A DNA stretch of 30,582 nt from Promethearchaeota archaeon (GCA_019057775.1 JAHLWT010000183.1:1-30582), one strand, 5' to 3'. Shown: positions 1-9,227, counted from the first letter of the stretch. Program-made: numbers and translations. Notes: generated from the letters alone by a model not told the origin.

Positions 1-383
1 GCAGGAAGAAAACGGTGATTTTCGGCAATCATGAATTTAACACCTGCTTTTTTTGTTGCTGCTATCATATCATCACACTCTTCAAGTGTAGTAGCCATTG
101 GTTTTTCACATAAGATATGTTTTCCCGATTCTGCTACCTCAACAACTATATCTCTATGAAGATAATGTGGTAACATGATAAGAACAGCATCTATATCACT
201 CTTAAGAAAAGTATCTAAGGTTGAATAAGTTTCTAGCTTAGAATACTTGGCAACTCTTTTTAATTTTCTCTCATCGATATCGTATGCTGATATAAACTTA
301 ATCTTTGGATTCTTTTTAGAACCAAGCTTGTGGAAACCCCACACAGCACCAGCACCAATTATACCAAATTTCACATAATCCAT
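1..383 (-). CDS. Gfo/Idh/MocA-family NAD(P)-dependent oxidoreductase, N-terminal part
   Basis: Reading the minus strand from an ATG at 381-383 gives 127 codons that continue past the window edge. The start is fixed by a GAGG ribosome site 9 bases upstream. The N-terminus has a Rossmann nucleotide-binding motif (VKFGIIGAGAVWGFH, residues 4-18), and about residue 94 there is the EKP motif (HILCEKPMATT) that carries the catalytic lysine in Gfo/Idh/MocA enzymes. The family oxidises or reduces sugars, inositols and related polyols. The substrate-binding C-terminal domain lies outside the window, so the substrate cannot be told. Family assignment is firm, specific function unknown. Confidence 0.85.
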   Translation of the reverse strand, partial: MDYVKFGIIGAGAVWGFHKLGSKKNPKIKFISAYDIDERKLKRVAKYSKLETYSTLDTFLKSDIDAVLIMLPHYLHRDIVVEVAESGKHILCEKPMATTLEECDDMIAATKKAGVKFMIAENHRFLP

Positions 384-481
384 AAAATCATTCCTCTACT
401 ATTCTATAATTTAACTATTCTATTTATTAAAAGATCTTTATGATTTTCAAGAAAAGATCTAAATCTCATGTTAAACTCGTT

Positions 482-1606
482 TTATTTTACAAATATATTT
501 TTATCCAGACTTGAAAGCCGTTCACAGCCAGATTTAGTAATCCTATAGCAATCTTCTACCCCAATCAGACCTTGATTTTTAAAATTTTGCCAAATTTCAA
601 TATCTAGTACCATATTCGCTTCAAACGGAATATCTAGAGTTTTCATTGGACTGAATAAATGAATTTCCTCACATTCTAATCCAATACTATGACCTATAAT
701 GTAACATCTTCCTCGTTTTGAAAGAGATTTATGGAAGTTTTTAGCATTACTATATAATTCTTTAATATTTAAATCGGGTTTAATATTATCTAAGCAAAAT
801 TCTTGCACTTTTATCAATCTATCCATAATTTCTTCAGCGCCATCAGGTATTTCACCTACCACGAGTTCCCTACTAACGTCTGAGACATAACCTTTCCAAA
901 CGGTTCCAATATCAAACCTATTAAGATCTCCAGATTTCAAGGTATTTCCTACTCCTGGCGCTTCAGGATCAGAGGGTCCCAAGTTCATTGTTAGATGATC
1001 CCATCCTTCAGCTCCTTCATCGACAACGGTTCTTCTCGCAATTTGTAATAACTCTATGTCGCTTATTCCCACGTGAGCAGCATCAATCATCGCTTTTATT
1101 GCTTTTTCAGAAATTTCTGTAGACTTTCGTATGCGTTTCACTTCCTCTTCTGATTTAACTAACCGCATATCTAAAAATGCCTGGTCCCCATTAACTAAAG
1201 TCGCTCTTGGAAATTTATTTCTTAAATGTTCAGATTGATAAGAAGGCATTAAAGACTCATATCCAATCTTTTTCTCTGACAACCCCCATTTTTCAATTCT
1301 ATCTGACACTTCTTTCATTGCGGCTTTAGGAGATGCGATTCCACTTACATCGGTAACCCAAGAAAATTTATCTACACTCCTATAAGTAATCCAAGTGATG
1401 AGACTTTCCTCTCCATCCTTCCTTATTAAAGATAAACTTGGATATTGGTTGTATAAAACGTATAAAATTGGATTTGGTGCTACGTGCAATATCGGTAAAC
1501 CCGTTGTATAAAATATATTTACCGGAGTAGATGCAACCAAAACGTCAATATCATGATTTTCTAAAATATTTTGCGCTTTTTCTTTATTAAAGCCAATAGG
1601 GTCCAT
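482..1606 (-). CDS. M24-family metallopeptidase (Xaa-Pro dipeptidase/aminopeptidase-like)
   Basis: This 374-residue protein has the two-part layout of the pita-bread peptidases: an N-terminal creatinase-like domain (about 1-150) and a C-terminal M24 catalytic domain (about 155-370). All five expected metal ligands can be placed: D232 (FDIG), D243 (SDVSREL), H306 (GHSIG), E337 (LDIE) and E351 (VEDCYRI). That argues for an active dinuclear metal hydrolase rather than a creatinase-like relic. Members usually cleave a bond before proline in short peptides, in the cytoplasm. The ATG at 1604-1606 follows an AT-rich leader with no strong ribosome site. The nearest upstream gene, 68 bases away, is an SCP2-like protein; whether they share a transcript is unclear. 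Confidence 0.85.
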   Translation of the reverse strand: MDPIGFNKEKAQNILENHDIDVLVASTPVNIFYTTGLPILHVAPNPILYVLYNQYPSLSLIRKDGEESLITWITYRSVDKFSWVTDVSGIASPKAAMKEVSDRIEKWGLSEKKIGYESLMPSYQSEHLRNKFPRATLVNGDQAFLDMRLVKSEEEVKRIRKSTEISEKAIKAMIDAAHVGISDIELLQIARRTVVDEGAEGWDHLTMNLGPSDPEAPGVGNTLKSGDLNRFDIGTVWKGYVSDVSRELVVGEIPDGAEEIMDRLIKVQEFCLDNIKPDLNIKELYSNAKNFHKSLSKRGRCYIIGHSIGLECEEIHLFSPMKTLDIPFEANMVLDIEIWQNFKNQGLIGVEDCYRITKSGCERLSSLDKNIFVK

Positions 1607-1674
1607 ATTTTATCAAGTTTTTAATTGTTAATCTTATTTAATTTTAAAAAAACTATATTCTCGAACAATACTTT

Positions 1675-2016
1675 TTAATCTATATCCATGAAGACTTCTA
1701 ATCTTTGTAAAGCTCCCATATCTCCCTTAGTTTTAAGCTCGCCATCCATGAAGGCTTCCATCGGATCTACTTCTCCAGTGACAATACCTACAAATAGATC
1801 TGAGTTAACTTCTAAACCCATCTCTGCATTTTCATCAAAACCTTCCTCTAACCTTGCTGTCGTATTCTTAAAAATCATCTTAAGTTTGTAATCTATGTCT
1901 GGAAATACAAACTGCATAGTTTTATTAAAACCCTCAAATTCATTTGCAATTTCTGGTTCCTCTAACATTTTAACCCATCCATTTATAGCATCTTTAACTT
2001 CTTCGGTTGTAGCCAT
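1675..2016 (-). CDS. SCP2-like sterol/lipid-binding domain protein
   Basis: A stand-alone SCP2 domain of 113 residues. The C-terminal half has the family pattern of a hydrophobic strand, then DPMEAFMDGELKTKGDM, then a final helix. SCP2 domains bind lipids or acyl-CoAs in a hydrophobic tunnel; in archaea such short proteins are common and their ligand is mostly unknown. I place the start at the ATG at 2014-2016, because a GAGG ribosome site lies 8 bases before it. An in-frame GTG three codons upstream (2025) overlaps that site and is less likely. The gene is probably monocistronic or co-transcribed with the M24 peptidase downstream. Confidence 0.8.
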   Translation of the reverse strand: MATTEEVKDAINGWVKMLEEPEIANEFEGFNKTMQFVFPDIDYKLKMIFKNTTARLEEGFDENAEMGLEVNSDLFVGIVTGEVDPMEAFMDGELKTKGDMGALQRLEVFMDID

Positions 2017-2176
2017 TAATTTCACCTCTAATTTAATGTAAATTATATTATTTTATTTAATACTTATATCTTTATTTATGAGATATTTAGTTATTCTTAT
2101 TTAAATACTTTTTAAAACACGTATTCTACTAAGATAGTGACTCTTAAAAGAAGCCTCCATAATTTATTAATTTCTA

Positions 2177-2971
2177 TTAAATTTTCCCTTGTTTTTTCAG
2201 TGTTTCTAATAGTTCTTGTGGATATTTAGCTTTGAACCAAGGCATACTTGAGTACCAGTGACTTAAAATCCGTACAATCAACGATGGTTTATTCTTTTTT
2301 AATTTATTTCTATTGAAATATACTCTTCTGTATTTCTCGGCATATTTCCAGCCATTCAACTTCCTTCCTGCCAATCTTGTTTTTGGTCGATAAGTCCATT
2401 TTACGTAATTTATCAACCAATATTGTGTCTTATGACAAGCAAGTAATTGATCGATTAGAGAGAAATCCTCTTTTTTAAACCCGAAGAAAAAATTAGGGCT
2501 TAGAGTCGAGTAAAAATAGAGAATTGGAGTAAAATCGATTAATTTATTGTGTATGCAGTAATATATTGCCTTACCTGTATTAACATGATCCTTGTGATAA
2601 TAAGAAGTATAAATTGCTTCTGGTGCGAAAATAACATCTGGTTTTTCCTTTTTTAAAAAATCAGCAATTTTATCAACAAATTCTCTTGTAAATTCTACTA
2701 GACCATCAATATACCCAAAAAAGTAAATATTTTCTGGAGGTATTCCATGAATGCTTTGAGCATTGCATAATTCCCGTGTTCTTACTTTTGCAAGAAAATC
2801 TCCTTTAAATTTATCATATTGAGCTCCAGGAAGACCAAATTCACCTTTAGTGGTTGAAGCGATCTTAATTATATGCTCATTTTTACTTTTTGTTGCTAAG
2901 TAATGAATAATATGCCCACAGTTTATTTCTAAATCATCTGGATGCGGTTGGAAGAAAATTATTTTTGCCAA
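2177..2971 (-). CDS. PIG-L (LmbE-like) family deacetylase
   Basis: The protein begins with the PIG-L hallmark PHPDD (residues 9-13; H10 and D13 are expected zinc ligands) and has HKDH at 126-129, whose last His is the usual third ligand. The family removes N-acetyl groups from GlcNAc-linked lipids, thiols and other glycoconjugates. Length (264) is typical. The start is a TTG at 2969-2971; no ATG lies between it and the PHPDD motif, so the TTG is needed. It is 10 bases downstream of the membrane-protein gene at 2982-3872 and is probably co-transcribed with it. A GlcNAc-type substrate would fit the GH20 gene at 7615, but that is inference. Confidence 0.85.
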   Translation of the reverse strand: MAKIIFFQPHPDDLEINCGHIIHYLATKSKNEHIIKIASTTKGEFGLPGAQYDKFKGDFLAKVRTRELCNAQSIHGIPPENIYFFGYIDGLVEFTREFVDKIADFLKKEKPDVIFAPEAIYTSYYHKDHVNTGKAIYYCIHNKLIDFTPILYFYSTLSPNFFFGFKKEDFSLIDQLLACHKTQYWLINYVKWTYRPKTRLAGRKLNGWKYAEKYRRVYFNRNKLKKNKPSLIVRILSHWYSSMPWFKAKYPQELLETLKKQGKI

Positions 2972-2981
2972 TTTTTTAACC

Positions 2982-3872
2982 CTATTTTATAGCTTCTAAT
3001 TGCGCTTGTCTCTTCGCTAACAGAAATGAACTTACTACGATTAAAGAAACACCAAGAATTACATATACAATAGAAAAAACTGTAGAAGGCATCAACGTAA
3101 AAACAAAAAAGTATGCTAAAACTGGTGTAATTTGTATTGGAACTTGCTGAATTGGAATCATTCGACTAGCGTTAGCCACTTGAAATGATTGTTGAATTTT
3201 CATTATCCCTATAATACTGGCTAAAATTAGAATTACAGCACATGCTAAAAACAGGAAAAACTCTCCTATAGTAGCATTTCCTCCAAAAACATGAGCAATT
3301 ACAGCCATTAGAGGTGCAATCCAAAAATTAGTAAGGGAAAATTGAAATCCAGAGGATATTGCTAGTAAGATTCCCTTTAATTTTTCAATTTTTCTTTGTA
3401 AAATCTCACATATAACCGTACCAGAGAATAAAATAATAGTAAAAATTGTCATGTTCAGTACTAGATCAATAGCCAAGATATCTATGTTCGCGATATCTAT
3501 ACTTAATTGAGATAGACCTAATAAAAAGATCCCAATTATAATTATAATAATTCCAATAATTTCCTCTTTTTTTAGGGTTTCACCGACAATTTTTACAGAT
3601 CCAATAGCAAGAAAAATAAGACCGAATGCCATCAACCCCGGAATTAACGCTGGTCCAATAAAAATTTGAGCAATCATGAAAAAAACTGACCCAATTGCCA
3701 ATTCCATTAATAGACCTGTTACCCAAAGTGGTTTTTTCACTAAACTTCGAAAGAATTTTGCTTCAGGAGGAACATCATTAACTACTTTTTTTTGGAATAC
3801 TAACCCTATATTATTTATGCTGCCAGATAATATAGCTAAAAAAACACCTAATAAATAAAATGAACCATTCAA
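2982..3872 (-). CDS. DMT-superfamily membrane protein, NIPA-like
   Basis: The 296-residue protein is almost entirely hydrophobic, with about nine or ten membrane helices, including an isoleucine-rich one near residue 110. The pattern KPLWVTGLLMELAIGSVFF, followed by a helix with IGPALIPGLMAFGLIFLAIG and then GETLKKEEIIG, resembles NIPA-type members of the drug/metabolite transporter superfamily. Some of those move magnesium; the substrate here is unknown. The start is TTG at 3870-3872, preceded by a GGTGG ribosome site. The PIG-L deacetylase gene follows after 10 bases, so the pair may act on a common compound. Ordinary EamA-type export is the main alternative. Confidence 0.65.
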   Translation of the reverse strand: MNGSFYLLGVFLAILSGSINNIGLVFQKKVVNDVPPEAKFFRSLVKKPLWVTGLLMELAIGSVFFMIAQIFIGPALIPGLMAFGLIFLAIGSVKIVGETLKKEEIIGIIIIIIGIFLLGLSQLSIDIANIDILAIDLVLNMTIFTIILFSGTVICEILQRKIEKLKGILLAISSGFQFSLTNFWIAPLMAVIAHVFGGNATIGEFFLFLACAVILILASIIGIMKIQQSFQVANASRMIPIQQVPIQITPVLAYFFVFTLMPSTVFSIVYVILGVSLIVVSSFLLAKRQAQLEAIK

Positions 3873-4005
3873 TTCTGCCCACCATTTCTTCTAGTTATTT
3901 TTTAGAACAAGTTGAAAATATATCAATTATAAATTTATCCTAAGTGTTTATAAAGGTTCTTTAACTTTTACTGGATTTTAGCAATCTTATTCTGTAATTT
4001 AATGA

Positions 4006-4818
4006 TTACACCTTTTTTAAACCTAAAATTTTTCTTGCTTCAGTTGGATCTGCTACTTCTCTCTTTACACGCTTGCTAATACTCACATATTGCTCTACAA
4101 TTTCAGCATTGTTTTTTGCAGGTTTTCCATTTGTTATAAATGGATAATCTTCTGTTCCGATTCTAATATTACCTCCATGTGTAAGAACAAATACTAATAA
4201 TTTCATTTGATCTTCACCCATGGCACTCACAGTATGTACGCAATCAGAAGGCATGTACTTTTTTCTATGCATATATTCATCATTGGTGGGAGGTGACCAT
4301 GTGCTCCCAGGCCAGTTAAAAAATAATGTTAAGATATTAGGTTTTGCCCATTCTAATAATCCTTTATCAATTAGATAGCTAAGACTCCAATAAGAACCCA
4401 TGTGCCAAACTTCCCATTCAGGTTTAATGTTAAGCTTTTTACACTTTATACAATATTCTTCTAATTCTTTTAGTGGATGTAAAACGTCCACGTTTAATTC
4501 AGTAAAGTGTTCTGCATGATGGTTTAAAATAATTGACATCATATCTGGTTTTGCCTTGAAATCACCTTCTCTTTTTGGAATTGATTCGCTTGACATCCCT
4601 GCTTGAATAATAATGTCGCATCGTTCTCGAATTCTTTTCACTATTTCAACTTCTTTTCCACGAAGCAAATGAACGTGAGCAATAGCTGCTCCTGCTTCAT
4701 AGCATTGTATCGCATCTTCAATTAATTCATCAATAGTTTGCGCCCAATTTTTTACTTCAGGATTAATCCATGAATTTGCTGTAGTTGCAGTGATTATTAA
4801 TTTATCATTATCTGGCAT
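4006..4818 (-). CDS. Beta-keto acid cleavage enzyme (BKACE, DUF849 family)
   Basis: The 270-residue protein is a TIM barrel of the family typified by 3-keto-5-aminohexanoate cleavage enzyme, which splits a beta-keto acid with acetyl-CoA to give acetoacetate and a CoA ester. Visible family features are GAAIAHVH (H48 and H50, zinc ligands), GGNIRIGTEDYPF (R219, and E223 as third ligand), the NAEIVEQ helix and the C-terminal EARKILGL. It is the third gene of an operon after KDG kinase and KDPG aldolase, 17 bases behind the aldolase. That makes a sugar-acid-derived keto acid a possible substrate, though the residues seen do not prove it. Confidence 0.85.
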   Translation of the reverse strand: MPDNDKLIITATTANSWINPEVKNWAQTIDELIEDAIQCYEAGAAIAHVHLLRGKEVEIVKRIRERCDIIIQAGMSSESIPKREGDFKAKPDMMSIILNHHAEHFTELNVDVLHPLKELEEYCIKCKKLNIKPEWEVWHMGSYWSLSYLIDKGLLEWAKPNILTLFFNWPGSTWSPPTNDEYMHRKKYMPSDCVHTVSAMGEDQMKLLVFVLTHGGNIRIGTEDYPFITNGKPAKNNAEIVEQYVSISKRVKREVADPTEARKILGLKKV

Positions 4819-4835
4819 ATATTTTCAAATCCACT

Positions 4836-5504
4836 TTATTTATATTTTTTAATTAAAGCTAATGTATTTACTACATTTCTAACAATACCATCCCAATTCT
4901 CTTTAGCAACAAAATCTTTTGAAATTAACTTGGAGCCAATGCCAACTGCTACAACTCCTGCTTCAAACCATCCTTTTATACTTTCTTCTGTTATGTCTAC
5001 GCCTCCCGTAGGCATAACCTTCGTCCATGGTGATGGTGCTAAGATTGATTTTATAAAATCAGGACCACCTAGAAGTCCTCCTGGAAAAATTTTAATGATT
5101 TCACAGCCTAATTCTTCAGCATATGAGATTTCAGAAGGTGTTCCACAACCTGGTGAATATGGAATTCTCCTCCTATTACATAATTTCGCAATCTCTGGAT
5201 TTAATACAGGTCCAACAATAAAATTTGCCCCATTATTAATATAAAGAGCAGCAGTATTAGGTTCAAAAATCGATCCTACTCCAAACACCAATTGTGGTTC
5301 TGTGTTTTTAAAATGTCTAACTAATTTCGAAAAAATCTTATAACCAAAATCACCACGGTTTGTGAATTCAACTATTTTCCCTCCACCTTTAGCAATCGCA
5401 CTGACAATATTTCTCGCTTTCTCGAAGTTTCCATTATAGAAGACAGGAACTAACCCTTGCTCAAGTATAACATTATAAACTGCAATACTACTAAATCTAG
5501 CCAT
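4836..5504 (-). CDS. 2-keto-3-deoxy-6-phosphogluconate (KDPG/KHG) aldolase
   Basis: A 222-residue class I aldolase. The Schiff-base lysine is K138 in EIIKIFPGG, and the conserved acid/base and substrate residues are present as E46 and R50 in VEFTNR. MPTGGVD (about 165-171) is the phosphate-binding loop. It splits KDPG into pyruvate and glyceraldehyde 3-phosphate. Its ATG overlaps the TAA of the kinase gene by one base (TAATG), which implies translational coupling. With the kinase this gives the lower half of a bacterial-type Entner-Doudoroff branch; no gluconate dehydratase is in the window. Assignment is firm at the family level. Confidence 0.88.
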   Translation of the reverse strand: MARFSSIAVYNVILEQGLVPVFYNGNFEKARNIVSAIAKGGGKIVEFTNRGDFGYKIFSKLVRHFKNTEPQLVFGVGSIFEPNTAALYINNGANFIVGPVLNPEIAKLCNRRRIPYSPGCGTPSEISYAEELGCEIIKIFPGGLLGGPDFIKSILAPSPWTKVMPTGGVDITEESIKGWFEAGVVAVGIGSKLISKDFVAKENWDGIVRNVVNTLALIKKYK

Positions 5505-6538
5505 TAACGTGTCACCCTCCCTGAAACATCTCCACCCATTAATTTAATTACTTCATCAACGGAAACAAGATTAAAATCACCAACAATTGTGTGCTTAAGA
5601 CATGAAGCAGCTACTGCAAAATTCAGAATTTTCTGTAAATCTTTATACGTAAGAAATCCATAAATTAGTCCCCCTGCAAAGGAGTCACCCCCACCTACGC
5701 GATCGACAATATGTGTAATATCATATGTGGGGCTTATAAACAATTCTTTTCCATTATAAAGAATTCCTGACCATAAATTATGACTTGCAGATAATGAACC
5801 CCGTAAAGTAATCCCTATAAATTTTAAATTAGGATATAATTTTACCATTTCTTCAACAACTACTCTATATTTCTCTGGATCTAATTCACCAGAAGTAATC
5901 TCCGTATCAGGGGCTTTAATACCTAGTATCTTATCAGCATCTTCTTCGTTTCCAATAACAACATCACAATTTTTCAAAAGTTCTGGCATGATATCACTTG
6001 GTTTTTTCCCGTAGTTCCATAACTTTGACCGGTAATTTAAATCAACTGAGACTTTAATGTTCTTACTTTTTGCTATTTTTACTGCTTCAAGAGATAGATC
6101 TGCTAAATTTTGAGAGATTGCTGGTGTAATTCCTGTAAAATGAAACCAAGATACCCCCTCAAAAATTTTATCCCAATTAAACATATTGATAGTAGCTGTT
6201 GAAATTGAAGAATTAGCACGGTCGTAAATCACACTACTTGAACGTGCGGTAGCGCCTATCTCAAGAAAGTAAATTCCGAGTCTATCTCCTCCTCGTACAA
6301 TCTTATCTGTATTAACACTATACTGTTTGAGAAATTGTATACAGGCATCCCCTATATCATTATTGGGTATTCTTGTTACATATGAAACGGGGATTCCATA
6401 ATTGGCTAAAGATACAGCAACATTTGCCTCCCCACCACCATATATTACATCAAAAGATCGTGCCTGAGTAAAACGTTTATAGTTAGGGGGTGATAGTCTA
6501 AGCATAATCTCTCCAAAGGTAACAACCTTAGTACTCAA
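5504..6538 (-). CDS. kdgK: 2-keto-3-deoxygluconate kinase (PfkB family)
   Basis: A 344-residue PfkB sugar kinase. The N-terminus VVTFGEIMLRLSPPN, the glycine-rich GGGEANVAVSLA (34-45), the segment GATARSSSVIYDRANS (95-110) and the C-terminal signature DRVGGGDSFAGG with catalytic D285 match KDG kinases. It phosphorylates 2-keto-3-deoxygluconate to KDPG, which the next gene cleaves. The start is a TTG at 6536-6538: the conserved N-terminal strand begins only three residues in, so the later ATG at codon 12 would cut it. It is the first gene of the kdgK-aldolase-BKACE operon, with a TATA box at 6571-6578. The C-terminus is slightly longer than usual. Confidence 0.88.
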   Translation of the reverse strand: MSTKVVTFGEIMLRLSPPNYKRFTQARSFDVIYGGGEANVAVSLANYGIPVSYVTRIPNNDIGDACIQFLKQYSVNTDKIVRGGDRLGIYFLEIGATARSSSVIYDRANSSISTATINMFNWDKIFEGVSWFHFTGITPAISQNLADLSLEAVKIAKSKNIKVSVDLNYRSKLWNYGKKPSDIMPELLKNCDVVIGNEEDADKILGIKAPDTEITSGELDPEKYRVVVEEMVKLYPNLKFIGITLRGSLSASHNLWSGILYNGKELFISPTYDITHIVDRVGGGDSFAGGLIYGFLTYKDLQKILNFAVAASCLKHTIVGDFNLVSVDEVIKLMGGDVSGRVTR

Positions 6539-6570
6539 ATTAGATCTTGCACCTTAAATTATTAGGTTTC

Positions 6571-6578
6571 CTTTTATA
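6571..6578 (-). promoter_or_regulatory. TATA box for the kdgK operon
   Basis: The minus strand reads TATAAAAG, 33 bases before the TTG start of kdgK. With the usual spacing transcription would begin near 6552, leaving a short leader that still holds a weak GGTG ribosome site. The match is by eye. Confidence 0.5.
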
Positions 6579-6715
6579 CTGTTATGATACATTGTAGTAT
6601 TTAAATTTTTTATTTAAACTTAAGTTCCTTAATAATGAATTTTGATTTAAAAGAAGACTTTACTCTTTAAAAAAACATACTTTTTTATTATGATTCCTTA
6701 CAAAAGTAAGTAAAC

Positions 6716-6723
6716 TTATAAAA
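6716..6723 (+). promoter_or_regulatory. TATA box for the alpha/beta hydrolase gene
   Basis: TTATAAAA lies 24 bases before the TTG start at 6740, the spacing expected for a leaderless or nearly leaderless transcript. GGAAG at 6727-6731 could also act as a ribosome site if transcription starts slightly earlier. Confidence 0.45.
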
Positions 6724-6739
6724 AAAGGAAGAATTTCGC

Positions 6740-7537
6740 TTGCCAAAAATCAAAGTTAATGATATAAATATATATTATGAAACTCACGGAGATGGGTTCC
6801 CTTTAATATTGATAAGAGGTTTATCCTCAGATGTTTACCGTTGGCCTCCTAATTTTATAGCAGAGTTATCAAAACATTTGAAGATAATTCTTTTCGATAA
6901 TAGAGGTGCAGGTCGAACAGATAAACCTGTTATTGAGTATTCAATAGAGATGATGGCTGATGATACAACTGGTTTAATGAAGGTTTTAAATATAGAAAAA
7001 GCACATATACTTGGCTATTCAATGGGAGGACATATTGCTCAAGAGATTGCTTTAAAATATCCTGAAAAAGTAAAAAAGCTTATACTTTGTTCAACAGGGT
7101 GTGGTGGTCCAAATGGCATTCCCGCATCTGAAGAAGTAAGAACAGCATTAGCTATTAATCGAGAAGGATTATCAGATGAAGAATTAGTTAGAAATTGGAT
7201 TATCTTCTATTTCATAGAAAGTTTTATACGAGATAAACCAGATGAGGTGGATGAATATGTACGTAGATCTCTCTTAGCGCCAATACCATCCCATAGCTAT
7301 AGACGCCAATTGAAGGCAATAAATAAATTTAATTCATATAAGAGGCTAAAAAATATAAGAACTCCAACATTAATCTTAAGTGGGAAGGAAGATATACTAG
7401 TTCCTCATGAAAACTCAATATTATTAGCAGAGAACATGCCTGGAGCAAAATTGGTTTTACTTGATAACCTAGGTCATGGCTTATTTACTCCAAAACCATT
7501 ATTATTAGCAAAAGCCATTATTGAATTTCTGGGATGA
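6740..7537 (+). CDS. Alpha/beta-fold hydrolase
   Basis: A single-domain alpha/beta hydrolase of 265 residues. The triad can be read as S94 in the nucleophile elbow GYSMGG, D218 in SGKEDILVP and H246 in NLGHGLF. The oxyanion-hole region is IRGLSSD near residue 26, where most relatives have HG. The NRGAGRTDKP segment (54-63) is typical of the family that includes 3-oxoadipate enol-lactonases, esterases and haloperoxidase-like enzymes; the substrate cannot be named. The start is TTG and the protein begins with a normal first strand. It is transcribed away from the kdgK operon. Confidence 0.85.
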   Translation: MPKIKVNDINIYYETHGDGFPLILIRGLSSDVYRWPPNFIAELSKHLKIILFDNRGAGRTDKPVIEYSIEMMADDTTGLMKVLNIEKAHILGYSMGGHIAQEIALKYPEKVKKLILCSTGCGGPNGIPASEEVRTALAINREGLSDEELVRNWIIFYFIESFIRDKPDEVDEYVRRSLLAPIPSHSYRRQLKAINKFNSYKRLKNIRTPTLILSGKEDILVPHENSILLAENMPGAKLVLLDNLGHGLFTPKPLLLAKAIIEFLG

Positions 7538-7587
7538 TTTTTAAGTTAAGTTAAAAATAGAATAATTAGGCACTTTAATTTTTTAGT

Positions 7588-7596
7588 CTTATAGTA
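7588..7596 (+). promoter_or_regulatory. TATA box for the GH20 gene
   Basis: CTTATAGTA is centred about 24 bases before the GTG start at 7615, consistent with a leaderless transcript. No ribosome site precedes that start. Confidence 0.4.
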
Positions 7597-7614
7597 TTTT
7601 TTAAATGAACGAGA

Positions 7615-9219
7615 GTGAACATTATACAGCGGATTATCATTATCCCTGAACCAGTTTCAATAAAAATTACATCAGGGAAATTTATTTTAACTGAAACTAC
7701 CTCAATTTTATCAGATCCAAAATTAAAAGAAGTCAGTGAATATTTAAAAAACCTTATTCAACCATCAACTGGTTTTCAATTACAAATCAAAGACTTAAAC
7801 AGCCGATCAGGAAATGATGATTCAATATCTCTAAAATTAATTGATGAGGATACCCAAATAGGAGATGAAGGCTATAATCTTATTATAAATCCGCAAAAAA
7901 CGATTATTTCCGCTAAGACTCCCGCTGGGATTTTCTATGGCATTCAAACTCTTCGACAACTTCTCCCTCCTTCTATTGAAAATGATGAGCATATCGATAA
8001 TGGAAATTGGGAAATTCATTGTTTAGAAATCATTGATTATCCCCGTTTTCCTTGGCGAGGATACATGTTGGATGAAGCAAGGCATTTCCATGGAATTCAA
8101 GTTGTTAAGAAATTACTTGACGTATGTGCACTTCTTAAAATTAACGTCTTTCACTGGCATTTATCAGATGACCAAGGTTGGCGTCTTGAGATAAAAAAAT
8201 ATCCAAACTTAACTAAAATTGGTTCAAAAAGAAATGAAACTCAGGTTGGAGGTTTTTTAAGTAAAAAAACTGATGGTATTCCTCATTCTGGTTATTATTC
8301 ACAAGAAGAAATTTCAGAGATTGTTTCTTATGCAAATGAACGATTTATTATCATTATTCCAGAAATAGATATTCCTGGACATACAAGAGCGATCTTAGCT
8401 GCATATCCGGAATTAAGCTGCAAAGGCGTCCCATTTGAGGTTTCCTCCCATTGGGGGATCCATAAGGATGTTTTATGCGTAGGAAAGGAATATGTTTTTG
8501 AATTCTTACAAAATATGTTTGATGAAATAATAACTCTTTTTCCATCTAAAATTATTCATATAGGGGGGGATGAGGTTTTAAAAACTAGATGGAAGGATTG
8601 CCCAGATTGCCAATCAAGGTTAAATACAGAAGGTTTAAAAAATGTGAGAGATCTACAAGCTTACTTTACTAATCGTATTTTAACCTATTTAAACTCATTA
8701 CAAATTCGTGTTATCGGTTGGAACGAGGTTCTTAATAGGAATTTAAAGGAAAAAATAATATGTCAATATTGGATACGTAAAAAACACTTGGTCTTAAAGC
8801 ATCTACGTAATGGAGATCAGGTTATTATGTCTAACTTCAAATATGTTTATCTAGATCATGGTTATTCTTTTACTCCACTAAAATTGGCTTATGAATTTGA
8901 GCCCATTCCAAATCAGTTGGAAAACACCTATCATAAAAATGTTCTTGGAATGGAAGCACTAATGTGGGGTGAATTTACTCCAAATTTAAAGCGGGTTGAA
9001 TGGCAGACATTTCCGCGCCTTATAGCATTTGCAGAAGTTTCATGGACTCCAAAGGATAAAAAGAATTTTATTTGGTTCCAAGATAAATTAAGATCATTCA
9101 ATAAACGCCTTGATTTTAAGAATGTTAATTATGCCAAAGAAGATGAAATAAAACCTGGTCCTGTAAAAAGAATGTTCAGTGTTCTTACGTTAGTAAAAGT
9201 AGGAAAGGGAGGAGAATAG
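7615..9219 (+). CDS. GH20 beta-N-acetylhexosaminidase
   Basis: This 534-residue enzyme has the normal GH20 order: an N-terminal GH20b domain (about 1-145, starting IIIIPEPV), then a TIM barrel from PRFPWRGYMLDEARH. Conserved signatures are HWHLSDDQGWR (180-190), IPEIDIPGH (248-256) and HIGGDE, with the catalytic Asp-Glu pair D319-E320. It removes terminal GlcNAc or GalNAc from glycans or chitooligosaccharides. No signal peptide is visible, so it probably acts in the cytoplasm on imported oligosaccharides. The start is GTG at 7615: an upstream ATG at 7605 is in another frame and closes quickly, and the first strand begins a few residues after the GTG. Confidence 0.92.
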   Translation: MNIIQRIIIIPEPVSIKITSGKFILTETTSILSDPKLKEVSEYLKNLIQPSTGFQLQIKDLNSRSGNDDSISLKLIDEDTQIGDEGYNLIINPQKTIISAKTPAGIFYGIQTLRQLLPPSIENDEHIDNGNWEIHCLEIIDYPRFPWRGYMLDEARHFHGIQVVKKLLDVCALLKINVFHWHLSDDQGWRLEIKKYPNLTKIGSKRNETQVGGFLSKKTDGIPHSGYYSQEEISEIVSYANERFIIIIPEIDIPGHTRAILAAYPELSCKGVPFEVSSHWGIHKDVLCVGKEYVFEFLQNMFDEIITLFPSKIIHIGGDEVLKTRWKDCPDCQSRLNTEGLKNVRDLQAYFTNRILTYLNSLQIRVIGWNEVLNRNLKEKIICQYWIRKKHLVLKHLRNGDQVIMSNFKYVYLDHGYSFTPLKLAYEFEPIPNQLENTYHKNVLGMEALMWGEFTPNLKRVEWQTFPRLIAFAEVSWTPKDKKNFIWFQDKLRSFNKRLDFKNVNYAKEDEIKPGPVKRMFSVLTLVKVGKGGE

Positions 9220-9227
9220 ATAACTAT

